Positions 46,179-56,411 of a DNA stretch of 64,000 nucleotides are shown here, one piece after another (position 1 is the first letter of the stretch; each line of letters starts with the position of its first letter). The DNA lies in the NCBI RefSeq assembly GCF_010093385.1, contig NZ_PDWV01000019.1, forward strand, positions 1 to 64,000. The letters run 5' to 3'. The notes beneath the pieces are model-generated. The model saw only the letters and a list, made by a program, of their open reading frames with translations. It made no database searches and had not been told where the DNA came from. A program made the translations under genes and the position numbers. This DNA comes from Pseudoxanthomonas mexicana. GTDB lineage: Bacteria > Pseudomonadota > Gammaproteobacteria > Xanthomonadales > Xanthomonadaceae.

Positions 46179-47821
46179 GCACGGCAGGCCCTTCACCTCG
46201 GCACGGTAGCGCCGCCCTGGTTGGCAATGCGCTGGTGATGCTGTCGCTGGCCGCGTGCGCCTGGCTGTTCGCTGGCTTGCACGAGGGCGACTGGTGGCAG
46301 GCCAGCCCGTCCAGGGCCCGCGTCTTCATCGCCGCCGCCGCCTTGCTGGCGTATGCCGGACTGGTGGCGGGCATGCTGTCCCGCGCGCGCAAGCACGACA
46401 CGTCGGGACAACCGGTGATGCTGGCCGGATCGGATGCGACGTGGGTGGTGCATGCCAGTCAGACCGGTTTCGCGATGGAGCTGGCCGATATGACCGCCGC
46501 GTCGCTGCGCCACGGCGGCGTTGCGGTCCAGCGCGCGGGGCTGGAACGGCTGGATGCGGCACGGTTGCAGTCCATCGGGCGCGCCGTGTTCGTCGTCAGC
46601 CCCACCGGCGAAGGCGATCCGCCCGACCCCGCGCTCGGCTTCGTCCGCCACGTGATGTCGCAGACACTCCCGCTGCACACGCTGCGCTACGCCGTCCTGG
46701 CCCTGGGCGATCGCGAATACGCGCAGTTCTGCGCCTTCGGCCACCAGCTCGATGACTGGCTGCGGCGACAGGGCGCGCAACCGCTGTTCGACCTGGTGGA
46801 AGTCGACAACGCCGACGACAGTGCCCTGCGCCACTGGCAGCACCATATCGGCCAGTTGGGCGACGGGTCCGACGCGCAGGACTGGTCCACGCCGCGGTAC
46901 GAATCCTGGCGGTTGCGCGATCGTGTCGAGCTGAATCCCGGCAGCATTGGTGGGCCCGTGTTGCCCCTTTCCCTGACACCCGGATCCGGTTCGCTGCCCG
47001 ACTGGGCCGCTGGCGACATCGCCGAGATCGGGCCGTGCCGCGCCATGGCCGAGGTCGACGAGGTCCTGCAGCGCACGGGCCTGGCGGGCGATGTTCCCGT
47101 GCAGTGGCAGGACCACGCGCAACCGCTGGCGCAGGTACTTGTCCGCAGCCAATGGCCCGTCGCGGACCATGAGCTCTGGCGCGGAGATGCGCAGGCGCTC
47201 GCCGATGCCTGCACGCCCCTGCCGCACCGGGAATACTCCATTGCGTCCCTTCCCGGCGATGGCGCGCTGCACCTGCTGGTGCGCCTGATGCATCACGCAG
47301 ACGGTACCGCCGGCCTGGGCAGCGGCTGGCTGTGCCGGCATGCGCAGCCGGGAGACGCCATCGCCCTGCGCATCCGCCGCAATCCGAATTTTCATCCGCC
47401 CGCCGCCGATGTACCGATGATCCTGATCGGCAACGGCACGGGCCTGGCGGGTCTGTGCGCCCGCCTGAAAGCGCGGGCGCTGGCCGGCGCGACGCGCAAC
47501 TGGCTACTGTTCGGCGAGCGCCAGCGCGCGCACGACGCCTTCCTCGCCGACGAACTGGCGGCATGGCAGGCGCAAGGCCTGCTCCCACATCTCGACCTGA
47601 CTTTCTCGCGCGATGGCGACACCCACCGCTACGTCCAACATGCGCTGGCTTCGCACGCGAACCGGCTGCGGCAGTGGGTCGAAGAAGGCGCGGCGGTGTA
47701 CGTATGCGGAAGCCTGGCCGGCATGGCGCCCGACGTGGACGCCACGCTGCGCCGCATCCTGGGCGAGGACAAGGTCGAAGCCCTGCGGACCGCCGGGCGC
47801 TATCGCCGGGACGTGTACTGA
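46175..47821 (+). CDS. membrane-anchored flavodoxin-reductase (sulfite reductase alpha-like)
   Basis: 548 residues. Two N-terminal membrane helices (about 16-35 and 47-67) precede a flavodoxin domain (VVHASQTGFAMELADM; VSPTGEGDPP; LALGDREYAQFC), a ferredoxin-reductase FAD domain (REYSIAS near 354) and an NADPH domain (LIGNGTGLAGLC; VYVCGSLAGMAPDV). The layout is that of CPR/CysJ with FMN, FAD and NADPH, tethered to the inner membrane. It would pass electrons from NADPH to the PepSY protein. It overlaps apbE by 4 bases. CysI is absent nearby, so sulfite reduction is unlikely. Confidence 0.9.
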   Translation: MSTAGPSPRHGSAALVGNALVMLSLAACAWLFAGLHEGDWWQASPSRARVFIAAAALLAYAGLVAGMLSRARKHDTSGQPVMLAGSDATWVVHASQTGFAMELADMTAASLRHGGVAVQRAGLERLDAARLQSIGRAVFVVSPTGEGDPPDPALGFVRHVMSQTLPLHTLRYAVLALGDREYAQFCAFGHQLDDWLRRQGAQPLFDLVEVDNADDSALRHWQHHIGQLGDGSDAQDWSTPRYESWRLRDRVELNPGSIGGPVLPLSLTPGSGSLPDWAAGDIAEIGPCRAMAEVDEVLQRTGLAGDVPVQWQDHAQPLAQVLVRSQWPVADHELWRGDAQALADACTPLPHREYSIASLPGDGALHLLVRLMHHADGTAGLGSGWLCRHAQPGDAIALRIRRNPNFHPPAADVPMILIGNGTGLAGLCARLKARALAGATRNWLLFGERQRAHDAFLADELAAWQAQGLLPHLDLTFSRDGDTHRYVQHALASHANRLRQWVEEGAAVYVCGSLAGMAPDVDATLRRILGEDKVEALRTAGRYRRDVY

Positions 47822-47831
47822 CCTGTCGTCC

Positions 47832-48422
47832 TCAGCGGCCTTCGGCCTCGATGCGGATGGCCAACAGCTCACCACCACCGTGCAAGGCATGCCGCGTGCG
47901 CGTGTCGCCCCCGGTCAGAACGGCAGTATCGCCGCTGCACAGGTCGTCAAGGCCGCTCGCCGCGTCGAACGCCGCCTGTCCGGCGATCAGGGGGACGACC
48001 CAGTGCACTCCGGGCTCGGTGAAGAACAGCATCGGCCCCACCAGCGGACGATGCAGCAGTTCGGTACGGACCCGGCCACGCCGCCACATCAGGTTGAAAT
48101 CGTGCGTCGTGCCGTCGACCAGCTCGCCCGTCACCACGTCCTCGCCCGCGAACCGATAGCGGTCGTGGGGCGGCATCAGATCGACCGTGCGCCCGTCTTC
48201 GAACCTCAGGCGCAACCCGTTCCCGCGCAGCAGCACCAGTTCGCGGTCGACGCCGGGGAACGATGAGAACGCCGCATCGCGTTCGATCTCGGCGATCGAC
48301 AGCCGCCAGTCCCAGTCATCGTTGTCCGGGACCCGCGCGATCTCGCGGGTCCAGCCCAATCCATTCTTCCAGCGCACCCGCCGGTACTCGTTGGCGTGAA
48401 TGACGCGCGATGATTCCGGCAT
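47832..48422 (-). CDS. HutD/Ves family cupin protein
   Basis: 196 residues from the ATG at 48422, with GGGGA upstream. HutD/Ves pattern: MRVIHANEYRR-like start with RWKNGLGWTREIA, DWDWRLSIAEIERDAAFSSF, LVLLRGNGLRLRF and FAGEDVVTGELVDGTTHDFN. The family is a small bicupin of unknown biochemistry, sometimes linked to histidine use or cold response. Convergent with the flavoprotein gene with a 10-base gap. No hut genes are adjacent. Confidence 0.88.
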   Translation of the reverse strand: MPESSRVIHANEYRRVRWKNGLGWTREIARVPDNDDWDWRLSIAEIERDAAFSSFPGVDRELVLLRGNGLRLRFEDGRTVDLMPPHDRYRFAGEDVVTGELVDGTTHDFNLMWRRGRVRTELLHRPLVGPMLFFTEPGVHWVVPLIAGQAAFDAASGLDDLCSGDTAVLTGGDTRTRHALHGGGELLAIRIEAEGR

Positions 48423-48492
48423 GATGTCCCCCGGCAGTCCGTCGCGGGATTCTAGCCGGCGCCCGGCCTTGCCGCGCCTGCCCACCCACAAA

Positions 48493-48535
48493 CGACAACG
48501 CCCGGACGTGCGTCCTGCGCGTCCGGGCGTTGTCG
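48493..48535 (-). terminator. 16-bp inverted repeat, likely terminator of the ComEA-like gene
   Basis: CGACAACGCCCGGACG (48493-48508) and CGTCCGGGCGTTGTCG (48520-48535) form a perfect 16-bp stem with an 11-base loop. On the minus strand TTTGTG follows. It lies about 170 bases past the ComEA-like stop. The rest of the 282-base gap between hutD and that gene holds nothing recognisable. Confidence 0.55.
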
Positions 48536-48704
48536 ACATCCCTGTCGGTCTACCGCCGGCGAATCAGGCTGCAACCTGCTGCCGACCTGCGCGTCGTGCG
48601 CGATATGGATACGTCCCTGTCGGCATCCCGCCTGTTTCCCCCTGGCTTCCTGCCCCTGTGCCTGGCGCTCCACGTCCTGTGGAGACGCCCGGCACGGGAA
48701 TCGA

Positions 48705-49043
48705 TCAGCGCCGCGCGACCGGCTTGGCGGGCGCCGCGGTTGCGGCAGCCGGCTTGCGCGCCGGAGCGGCGCCCGTGCGCAGCTCGATGCGGTCGCGGTT
48801 CTGCTCGACGATGCTCAGGCCGATGCCCTTCACCATGGCGAGCTCCTCGGCGCTCTTGAACGGGCCGTTGGCCTTGCGGTACTCGACGATCGCGGCCGCC
48901 TTCGACGGACCGACCCCGACCAGCACGCGATCCAGCGCGGCCGCGTCGGCGGTGTTGATGTTGACCTTCTCGGTGGCCAGCGCCTGCGCGGCGATCAGCA
49001 GCGACAGGACGGCGGCGAACACGGTGTGGACGAACGACTTCAT
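48705..49043 (-). CDS. ComEA-like helix-hairpin-helix DNA-binding protein
   Basis: 112 residues with a signal peptide (ending ALA, about 23). Two HhH units: VNINTADAAALDRVLVGVGP and ELAMVKGIGLSIVEQNRDRI. An Ala/Pro/Lys-rich tail follows. It fits the short ComEA form of Gram-negatives, a periplasmic DNA-binding protein used in DNA uptake; a single TM anchor is absent. Whether the strain is naturally competent cannot be judged here. Confidence 0.88.
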   Translation of the reverse strand: MKSFVHTVFAAVLSLLIAAQALATEKVNINTADAAALDRVLVGVGPSKAAAIVEYRKANGPFKSAEELAMVKGIGLSIVEQNRDRIELRTGAAPARKPAAATAAPAKPVARR

Positions 49044-49216
49044 GACGACTCTCCTTGTGGCGATGGACTGTCCCTGGACGGCGGACGCCTCTTGGCATCC
49101 GCCATGTTGCCGCTGCAGGCCGATGACCTTGGCGGCAGGTTCAGTCTTGCGTTCCCACGGGCTTCAAGATATCGCCCGAGCACGGGGGAATCTGCCCGTA
49201 AACACCGCGCATGCAT

Positions 49217-49232
49217 GTAGGAAAAGTCCTAC
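49217..49232. repeat. short palindrome upstream of the M20 peptidase
   Basis: GTAGGA, loop AAAG, TCCTAC. It lies about 55 bases before the peptidase ATG, in the region expected for promoter control. The 242-base gap around it has no other recognised feature. Confidence 0.4.
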
Positions 49233-49285
49233 CCCTTTCCAGGGCGTAGAATGACCGCCTGTGCCTTTCAGTACCCGGAGTTGCC

Positions 49286-50776
<1,491 letters not shown>

Positions 50777-50800
50777 TCCAGACAGGTCGTGCCACCTGCA

Positions 50801-50824
50801 GAAGGCCGGGGCGACCCGGCCTTC
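50801..50824 (+). terminator. hairpin terminator after the M20 peptidase
   Basis: GAAGGCCGGG, loop GCGA and CCCGGCCTTC form a perfect 10-bp stem 25 bases after the stop. No strong T-run follows, so termination may be Rho-assisted. Confidence 0.6.
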
Positions 50825-50993
50825 GATCATTCCGGCCTCATGCTCATGCCGGCTCCTGAAGGTCCGACTCACCAAGCCCCGAGTCGGCTCCTCCGCCTCC
50901 GACTCTCTGAGCGCCATGCCGGCCGCTGCCCACGCCGCGGGCAGCTGGGTTACGCTTCACGTCGCCCCACACCTTCCCAACCGGAGCGTTTCG

Positions 50994-51260
50994 ATGGAAC
51001 AGATCTTTGGCGGCGGCATCCTGTGGACCCTGCTCATCGGCTTCCTGGCCGGCCTGCTGGCGCGTGCGCTGAAACCCGGCGACGACAAGCTGGGCTTCTT
51101 CATGACCATCGTGCTGGGCATCCTGGGCGCACTGCTGGCGCGCTTCATCGGCGGGACGCTCGGCTGGTACAGCCCCGGCGAACCGACGGGATTCATCGCC
51201 TCGGTGATCGGCGCCATCGTGCTGCTGCTGATCTACGGCATGGTCCGCAAGAAGAAGTGA
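50994..51260 (+). CDS. GlsB/YeaQ/YmgE family stress membrane protein
   Basis: 88 residues from the ATG at 50994, with GGAG 7 bases upstream. Three hydrophobic segments and the family patterns IGFLAGLLARALKPGDDKLG, GILGALLARFIGG and GFIASVIGAIVLLLIYGMVRKKK. It belongs to small inner-membrane proteins induced by stress in enterobacteria (also called transglycosylase-associated). Function is uncertain. A strong terminator follows. Confidence 0.93.
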   Translation: MEQIFGGGILWTLLIGFLAGLLARALKPGDDKLGFFMTIVLGILGALLARFIGGTLGWYSPGEPTGFIASVIGAIVLLLIYGMVRKKK

Positions 51261-51276
51261 CATCCCGGAGAGAACG

Positions 51277-51307
51277 AAGGCCCCGCTCACGCGGGGCCTT
51301 TCCTTTT
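51277..51307 (+). terminator. bidirectional Rho-independent terminator
   Basis: AAGGCCCCGC, loop TCAC and GCGGGGCCTT form a perfect 10-bp stem followed by TCCTTTTT. It lies between the convergent GlsB-like gene and xanB and can serve both. Confidence 0.9.
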
Positions 51308-51327
51308 TGCACGCGCGGGCGATACGG

Positions 51328-52734
51328 TCACTGACTTCTGCCGTACACGTCCTCGAACCGCACGATGTCGTCCTCGCCCAGGTAGCTGCCGGACTGCACT
51401 TCGATCAGCTCCAGCGGCACCTTGCCCGGATTCTCCAGGCGATGCTTCACGCCCAGCGGGATGTAAGTGCTTTCGTTTTCCGACAGCAGCAGGGTTTCAT
51501 CGCCGCGCGTCACCTTCGCGGTACCGCTGACCACGATCCAGTGCTCGGCGCGGTGGTGGTGCATCTGCAGGCTCAGCGCGGCACCGGGCTTGACCTTGAT
51601 GCGCTTGACCTGGTGGCGGCCTCCGTTGTCGACCGAATCGTAGCTGCCCCACGGACGGTGCACTTCGCGATGCAGGACGGCCTGGCTGCGTTGTTCCTGC
51701 TTCAGCCGCGCGACCACCTGCTTGACCTCCTGCACCTTGTCTTTGCGCGCGACCAGCACGGCGTCGTCCGTCTCCACCACCACGATGTCGTCCACGCCCA
51801 CCAGCGCCACCAGTCGCTGCGCGTAGGCGTAGCTGTTGCGGCTGTCGACCGCGATCACGTCGCCGTGGTGCGCATTGCCATCGGCATCGCGCTCGGCCAC
51901 GTCCCACAGCGCGGACCAGCTGCCGACATCGTTCCAGCCGATGTCCACCGGCAGCACCATCGCATCGGCGGTTTTCTCCATCACCGCGTAGTCGATGGAG
52001 TCCGACGGACACGCACCGAAGGCGTCCTTGTCCAGGCGCACGAAATCGCCATCGTGCCGCGCGGCCGCATGCGCCGCGCGCACGGCATCGACGATATCGG
52101 GACGGAAGCGCGCGAGTTCTTCGAGGTAGCGGCTGGCGCGGAACAGGAACATCCCACTGTTCCAGTAATAGCCGCCTGCATCCAGATAGGACCTGGCCGT
52201 GGCGGCATCGGGCTTCTCGACGAAGCGCAGGACCTGGCGCAGGCCGTCGCCGGCTTCGGCCTGGATGTAACCGAAGCCCGTTTCCGGTGCATCGGGCACG
52301 ATGCCGAAGGTCACCAGCGCACCGGCCTCCGCCGCGGACGACGCCTCGCGCACGGCGCGCTGGAAGCCGGCGACGTCGCGGACCACGTGGTCCGACGGCA
52401 GCACCAGCAGCAGCGGATCGGCGCCGCCCGCCATCGCCTGCAGGGCCGCGGCGGCAATCGCTGGCGCCGTGTTGCGACCCACCGGTTCCAGCAGGATCGC
52501 CGGTACCGGCGCGCCCACCTGGCGCAACTGTTCGGCGACCAGGAAGCGGTGCTCCTCGTTCGCCACCACGATCGGCGCCAGATCGGCCAGCGCTTCCACG
52601 CGGCGCCACGTGGCCTGCACCATGGTGTCGTCGCCGGCAAGCGGCAGGAACTGCTTGGGGTAGGCCTCGCGGGAGAGCGGCCACAGGCGCGTGCCGGAGC
52701 CGCCGGACAGCAGCACGGGTTGGAGTTGGGCCAT
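51328..52734 (-). CDS. xanB: mannose-1-phosphate guanylyltransferase / mannose-6-phosphate isomerase
   Basis: 468 residues, a type II bifunctional enzyme. N-terminal GDP-mannose pyrophosphorylase: [20 protein letters not shown] at about 9-28 and [11 protein letters not shown]-terminal cupin phosphomannose isomerase: [30 protein letters not shown] and [14 protein letters not shown]. It produces GDP-mannose for exopolysaccharide and LPS. In Xanthomonas the equivalent, XanB, serves xanthan and LPS. It is divergent from amgK. Confidence 0.95.
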   Translation of the reverse strand: MAQLQPVLLSGGSGTRLWPLSREAYPKQFLPLAGDDTMVQATWRRVEALADLAPIVVANEEHRFLVAEQLRQVGAPVPAILLEPVGRNTAPAIAAAALQAMAGGADPLLLVLPSDHVVRDVAGFQRAVREASSAAEAGALVTFGIVPDAPETGFGYIQAEAGDGLRQVLRFVEKPDAATARSYLDAGGYYWNSGMFLFRASRYLEELARFRPDIVDAVRAAHAAARHDGDFVRLDKDAFGACPSDSIDYAVMEKTADAMVLPVDIGWNDVGSWSALWDVAERDADGNAHHGDVIAVDSRNSYAYAQRLVALVGVDDIVVVETDDAVLVARKDKVQEVKQVVARLKQEQRSQAVLHREVHRPWGSYDSVDNGGRHQVKRIKVKPGAALSLQMHHHRAEHWIVVSGTAKVTRGDETLLLSENESTYIPLGVKHRLENPGKVPLELIEVQSGSYLGEDDIVRFEDVYGRSQ

Positions 52735-52806
52735 GCAAGCCTCGCAAGTCGGTAGGGCGCCAGTTTACCCTGTAGCCCTTTGACGCCTGTGCCCGCCCCC
52801 GACCGC

Positions 52807-53823
52807 ATGAACCCTACGATTCAGGACCCTTCCGGGCGTGGCGCCCAACGCCTGGAGTGGGCGCGCGGCGCGCTCGGCGACCCCTACGCACAACTGGAGC
52901 GCGCGTCGATGGACGCCGGCTTCCGCAGCTACTGGCGCAGCCTGGGCGATGGTCCCGGGCGCATCGTGATGGACTCGCCTCCGGGCCTGGAGGATGTCCG
53001 TCCCTGGCTGTCCATGCGCGAACTGCTGGTGAGCGGCGATGTGCGCGTACCGGAGGTGCTCGCCATCGACATCGAACACGGCTTCCTGCTGCTGGAGGAC
53101 CTGGGCGGTCCGACCCTGGCGCATGTGATCAGCGAGGACAACGCGGACACCTGGTTCGATGCCGCGCTGGAGCAGTTGCTGCGGCTGCAGGCGATCGTTC
53201 CACCCGCCGGCATGGGGGAGTTCGGCGAAGCGCTGCTGCAGCGCGATGCCGGCCTGTTCGACGAATGGTTCCTGCGTCGCCATCTGGGACTGGTGCTGGA
53301 CTGCGGCGAGAGCGAGGGACTGGAGCTGGCCCAACGCCGGTTGATGGACAATGCGCTGGGGCAGGCGCGCGTGCTGACGCATCGGGATTTCATGCCCCGC
53401 CACCTGATGCCGGTGACGCCGGGGCCGGCGGTGCTGGATTTCCAGGATTGCGTCCGCGGGCCGATCGCCTACGACGCGATGAGCCTGTTCAAGGATGCGT
53501 TCCTGAGCTGGCCGCTGGAACGCGTGGATGGCTGGCTGGCCCGCTATCACGCCCGTGCGACGCGCGCCGGACTACCGGTGCCCGAACTGAAGGTGTTCCT
53601 GCGCGACGCCGACTGGATGGGCATCCAGCGCCACCTGAAGATCCTCGGCATCTTCTCGCGCCTGCACTACCGCGACGGCAAGACGCGCTACCTGCCCGAC
53701 GTGCCGCGCTTCATCCGCTACCTGGACGAGGTCCTGCCGCGATATCCGGAACTGGATGGCCTGCGGACGCTGCTCGACGCGCGCATCAAGCCGGTGCTGC
53801 AGGCGCGGGGCGAGATCGCATGA
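52807..53823 (+). CDS. amgK: anomeric N-acetylmuramate/N-acetylglucosamine kinase
   Basis: 338 residues. Aminoglycoside phosphotransferase-like kinase. Catalytic loop LTHRDFMPRHLMPV, metal site LDFQDCVRGP and LLLEDLGGPTL in the nucleotide lobe. AmgK phosphorylates MurNAc at C1 for cell-wall recycling that bypasses fosfomycin-sensitive de novo synthesis. Identity is backed by the murU gene, which overlaps its stop by 4 bases. TTG at 52780 would add 9 residues. Confidence 0.9.
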   Translation: MNPTIQDPSGRGAQRLEWARGALGDPYAQLERASMDAGFRSYWRSLGDGPGRIVMDSPPGLEDVRPWLSMRELLVSGDVRVPEVLAIDIEHGFLLLEDLGGPTLAHVISEDNADTWFDAALEQLLRLQAIVPPAGMGEFGEALLQRDAGLFDEWFLRRHLGLVLDCGESEGLELAQRRLMDNALGQARVLTHRDFMPRHLMPVTPGPAVLDFQDCVRGPIAYDAMSLFKDAFLSWPLERVDGWLARYHARATRAGLPVPELKVFLRDADWMGIQRHLKILGIFSRLHYRDGKTRYLPDVPRFIRYLDEVLPRYPELDGLRTLLDARIKPVLQARGEIA

Positions 53824-54524
53824 AGGCCCTGATCTTCGCGGCCGGCCTGGGCGAGCGCATGCGCCCCCTGACGGACCACACGCCCAAGCCGCTCATCGAA
53901 GCCGGCGGCAAGCCTTTGATCGTCTGGCATCTGGAAAAGCTGGCGGCGATGGGCGTGCAGGACGTGGTGATCAATACCAGCTGGCTGGCCGACCGCTTCC
54001 CGGTGGTGCTGGGCGATGGCGCGCGCTGGGGCCTGCGGATCCAGTATCTCTACGAAGGCGACACGCCCCTGGAAACCGGCGGCGGCATGCTCAATGCCCT
54101 GGTAGTGCTGGGCGAAGCACCGTTCCTGCTGGTCAATGGCGACATCTGGACCGATTTCGATTTCAACCGGCTGCCGCGCGAGCCGCAGGGTCTCGCGCAT
54201 CTTGTGATGATCGATCCGCCCGGCTACGCCACCCATGGCGACTTCGCACTGGACCCTGCCGGGCATGTCCGCGGCGACGGCGAGCGCCGCCTTACCTACG
54301 CGGGTATCGGCGTCTACCGCCCGGCCCTGCTGGACGGTTGGGCTCAGCATGTGGACGACCACGCCAGCATCGCCGGGAACGGAAAGCCGCGCTTCCGCCT
54401 GGCGCCGATCCTGCGCGCGCACATGCCTGCGGGTCGGATCCATGGCGAACATCACGCTGGCGGCTGGACCGATGTCGGCACGCCGGAACGCCTGGCCGAC
54501 CTGAACCGCGAGCTGTCGCGCTGA
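53820..54524 (+). CDS. murU: N-acetylmuramate alpha-1-phosphate uridylyltransferase
   Basis: 234 residues. Nucleotidyltransferase signature FAAGLGERMRPLTDHTPKPL at the N-terminus, VINTSWLADRF, and NGDIWTDFD with the metal aspartates. MurU makes UDP-MurNAc from MurNAc-1-P and UTP. The ATG overlaps the amgK stop. Together the pair gives the recycling shortcut to UDP-MurNAc, feeding the same precursor pool as murA and murD2 in this window. Confidence 0.92.
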   Translation: MKALIFAAGLGERMRPLTDHTPKPLIEAGGKPLIVWHLEKLAAMGVQDVVINTSWLADRFPVVLGDGARWGLRIQYLYEGDTPLETGGGMLNALVVLGEAPFLLVNGDIWTDFDFNRLPREPQGLAHLVMIDPPGYATHGDFALDPAGHVRGDGERRLTYAGIGVYRPALLDGWAQHVDDHASIAGNGKPRFRLAPILRAHMPAGRIHGEHHAGGWTDVGTPERLADLNRELSR

Positions 54525-54571
54525 CGTTGCGGCCTGCGACGGAAGACCTCGGCGGCGCGTAGTGTGGGGCT

Positions 54572-55132
54572 ATGGATGCTCCCGCCCACGCCCCCGATCC
54601 CGACGCCGAAGCCGAGCGGCTTCGACGGGCCCGCAGGGGCGACGGCGCTGCATTCGAAGCGCTGTACTACGACCACGCGCGCGCGCTGCATGCGCTGGCA
54701 TGCCGGCTGACGGGCAACGCGGCGGAAGCCGAGGACATCGTGCAGGAGACCTTCCTGCGAATGTTCGGCTTCCTGTCCGGGCTGCGCGAAAACACACCGT
54801 TGCGGCCGTGGCTGAAGCGCGTGGCGGCCAATCTGGCGATCGACCGCCTGCGCCGGCAGCAGCACCCCGGCACCGACATGGCCCTTGCCGCGCTGGCCGA
54901 TACCGCCTCCGCCTCGCCAGCCGACGCCGCCGATGCCGACACCCTGTTGCGACGCCTGCCGCCGCTCGCCCGTACTGTCGTATGGCTGCACGAAATGGAG
55001 GGCTGGTCGCATGAGGACCTGGGCCGCCGCTTCGGACGCACCGCCAGCTGGTCCAAGTCGCTGATGTCGCGCTCGCTGGCGCGCCTGCGCCAAGACCTCG
55101 ACCCCCATGGAGACGCTCCCCATGACACCTGA
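54572..55132 (+). CDS. ECF-type RNA polymerase sigma factor
   Basis: 186 residues. Sigma region 2 (FEALYYDHARALHALACRLT; AEDIVQETFLRMFGFLSGLR; WLKRVAANLAIDRLRRQ) and region 4 (LPPLARTVVWLHEMEGWSHE; LGRRFGRTASWSKSLMSRSL). Group IV (ECF) factor. The next two genes encode a membrane protein of anti-sigma layout and a periplasmic PDZ protein, so the three form a likely signal unit. The target regulon is unknown; no obvious ECF promoter (AAC...CGT type) was found before the gene. Confidence 0.9.
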   Translation: MDAPAHAPDPDAEAERLRRARRGDGAAFEALYYDHARALHALACRLTGNAAEAEDIVQETFLRMFGFLSGLRENTPLRPWLKRVAANLAIDRLRRQQHPGTDMALAALADTASASPADAADADTLLRRLPPLARTVVWLHEMEGWSHEDLGRRFGRTASWSKSLMSRSLARLRQDLDPHGDAPHDT

Positions 55133-55511
55133 ATCCCTCCACGCGCGCCTGGCCGCACTCCCGGAGCCGGATCTGCCGCCCGCGCTGTGGCCGCGTGTCC
55201 GGCATGCGCGCACGCGGCAACGCGAACGCCGCAGGCGGTTCGCCGCCGGCGCCATGACCGCGTTGGTACTGGCGGCCTTGCCGATGGTCTACACGCGTCT
55301 CTTCCCGCCTGCCGCACCCGTACCCGAGCGCTTGGCAGTGGTTCCGCGCGCGCCGCTGCACGAGGAGCCGCTGCGCGCCGTCGACCGCGAGCTGCAGCAC
55401 GCCTACGAGCGAGGCGCCAGCGAGCAGGAACTGCAATGGCTCTGGCAACGGCGTGAGGCGCTGGCGCGCAGCGGCGCTGCCCCTTCCCTGCCCCAACCGG
55501 TAGAAATCTGA
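55122..55511 (+). CDS. putative anti-sigma factor, single-pass membrane protein
   Basis: 129 residues from the ATG at 55122, with GGAG 9 bases upstream; ATG 55107 is an alternative. A cytoplasmic segment of about 40 residues (LHARLAALPEPDLPPALW), one helix (about 41-58) and a periplasmic tail of 70 residues with a coiled-coil-like region (DRELQHAYERGASEQELQW). No HxxxCxxC zinc motif. It overlaps the sigma gene's end by 11 bases. Assignment as anti-sigma is from layout and context. Confidence 0.7.
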   Translation: MTPESLHARLAALPEPDLPPALWPRVRHARTRQRERRRRFAAGAMTALVLAALPMVYTRLFPPAAPVPERLAVVPRAPLHEEPLRAVDRELQHAYERGASEQELQWLWQRREALARSGAAPSLPQPVEI

Positions 55512-55521
55512 GGTGGATACC

Positions 55522-56397
55522 GTGAATACCTTCCGTTTCGTTACGCACACCCTGATCGCCGCCGCATGGGCGACCGGTCTTGCGACCAGCGCGCACGCGC
55601 AGTCGACGCGCGAACTCGACGCCGCCCTGCTGCAGATGTCGGAACGCGGGGATCTCAAGGACACCGGCGCTCCGCAGGTGATCCAGAAACCCGCCCAGGT
55701 CCGCTACGAACTGGGTGCCGTCGTCGACGTGCGCGCGGCGCAGCGCAACGGCCTTCCCGTGCTGGCGCTGACACCCGATGGACCCGCCGCGCGTGTAGGA
55801 CTGAAGGCCGGCGACCGGCTGGTGGCCCTGAACGGCGTACGCCTGGACGGCACCGCGCCGCCGGCACCGCTGCTGGAGCAGGCAATGCAGCGCGGTGCGG
55901 GCCGGGTGAGCGCCGAGATCCTGCGCGGCACCACGCCCCTGAAGCTCGAGGGAGCGGCCGGCGTGGTGGCCGTGCCCGCCTACCGCATCGAGATAGGCCC
56001 CGAAACCCGGGGCGCCTGCGGATTCGTCACCGCGCACGCCGGCACCGTTCCCAAGAGCCAGGGCATCTTCCGCGCCGACATCACGACCATCGACGGACGC
56101 AGCACGCCGCTGCAGCCGGTGAACCGGCACCGGCTGCCCGTCGGCCGCCACGTCCTGGTGGTGCGCGAATTCATCGACCGGCACCGCCTGAACTCCGCGC
56201 AGCTGCTGCAGATCGACAAGATGAAGCGCTTCGCGATGGCCAAGGCGTACAAGCCGCTGGTGGTCGACGTGAAGCCGAACACCAGCTACCGCATCGGCGC
56301 GCGCCTGCTGCGCGACAGGCTGGACACCCAGAGCCTGCGCGAAAATGCCTACTGGGAGCCGGTGGTGTGGGAGGAGGTCCCCGAAACCTGCCCCTGA
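55522..56397 (+). CDS. exported PDZ-domain protein of the sigma/anti-sigma operon
   Basis: 291 residues from a GTG at 55522, chosen over GTG 55513 because GAGGTGGA precedes it at proper spacing. Signal peptide ends SAHAQ. A PDZ domain spans about 70-130 (VLALTPDGPAARVGLKAGDR; LVALNGVRLDG). The rest is a family-specific beta region (RGACGFVTAHAGTVPKSQGI). No serine-protease domain, so it is not DegS. It may sense or bind envelope misfolding signals for the anti-sigma. Confidence 0.75.
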   Translation: MNTFRFVTHTLIAAAWATGLATSAHAQSTRELDAALLQMSERGDLKDTGAPQVIQKPAQVRYELGAVVDVRAAQRNGLPVLALTPDGPAARVGLKAGDRLVALNGVRLDGTAPPAPLLEQAMQRGAGRVSAEILRGTTPLKLEGAAGVVAVPAYRIEIGPETRGACGFVTAHAGTVPKSQGIFRADITTIDGRSTPLQPVNRHRLPVGRHVLVVREFIDRHRLNSAQLLQIDKMKRFAMAKAYKPLVVDVKPNTSYRIGARLLRDRLDTQSLRENAYWEPVVWEEVPETCP

Positions 56398-56411
56398 TGC
56401 CGCGCGGGGCC

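Noticed and set aside
46175-47821. CysJ subunit of sulfite reductase
   Set aside because: Domain order fits, but there is no cysI nearby, the protein has two membrane helices, and it is joined to apbE and iron genes.
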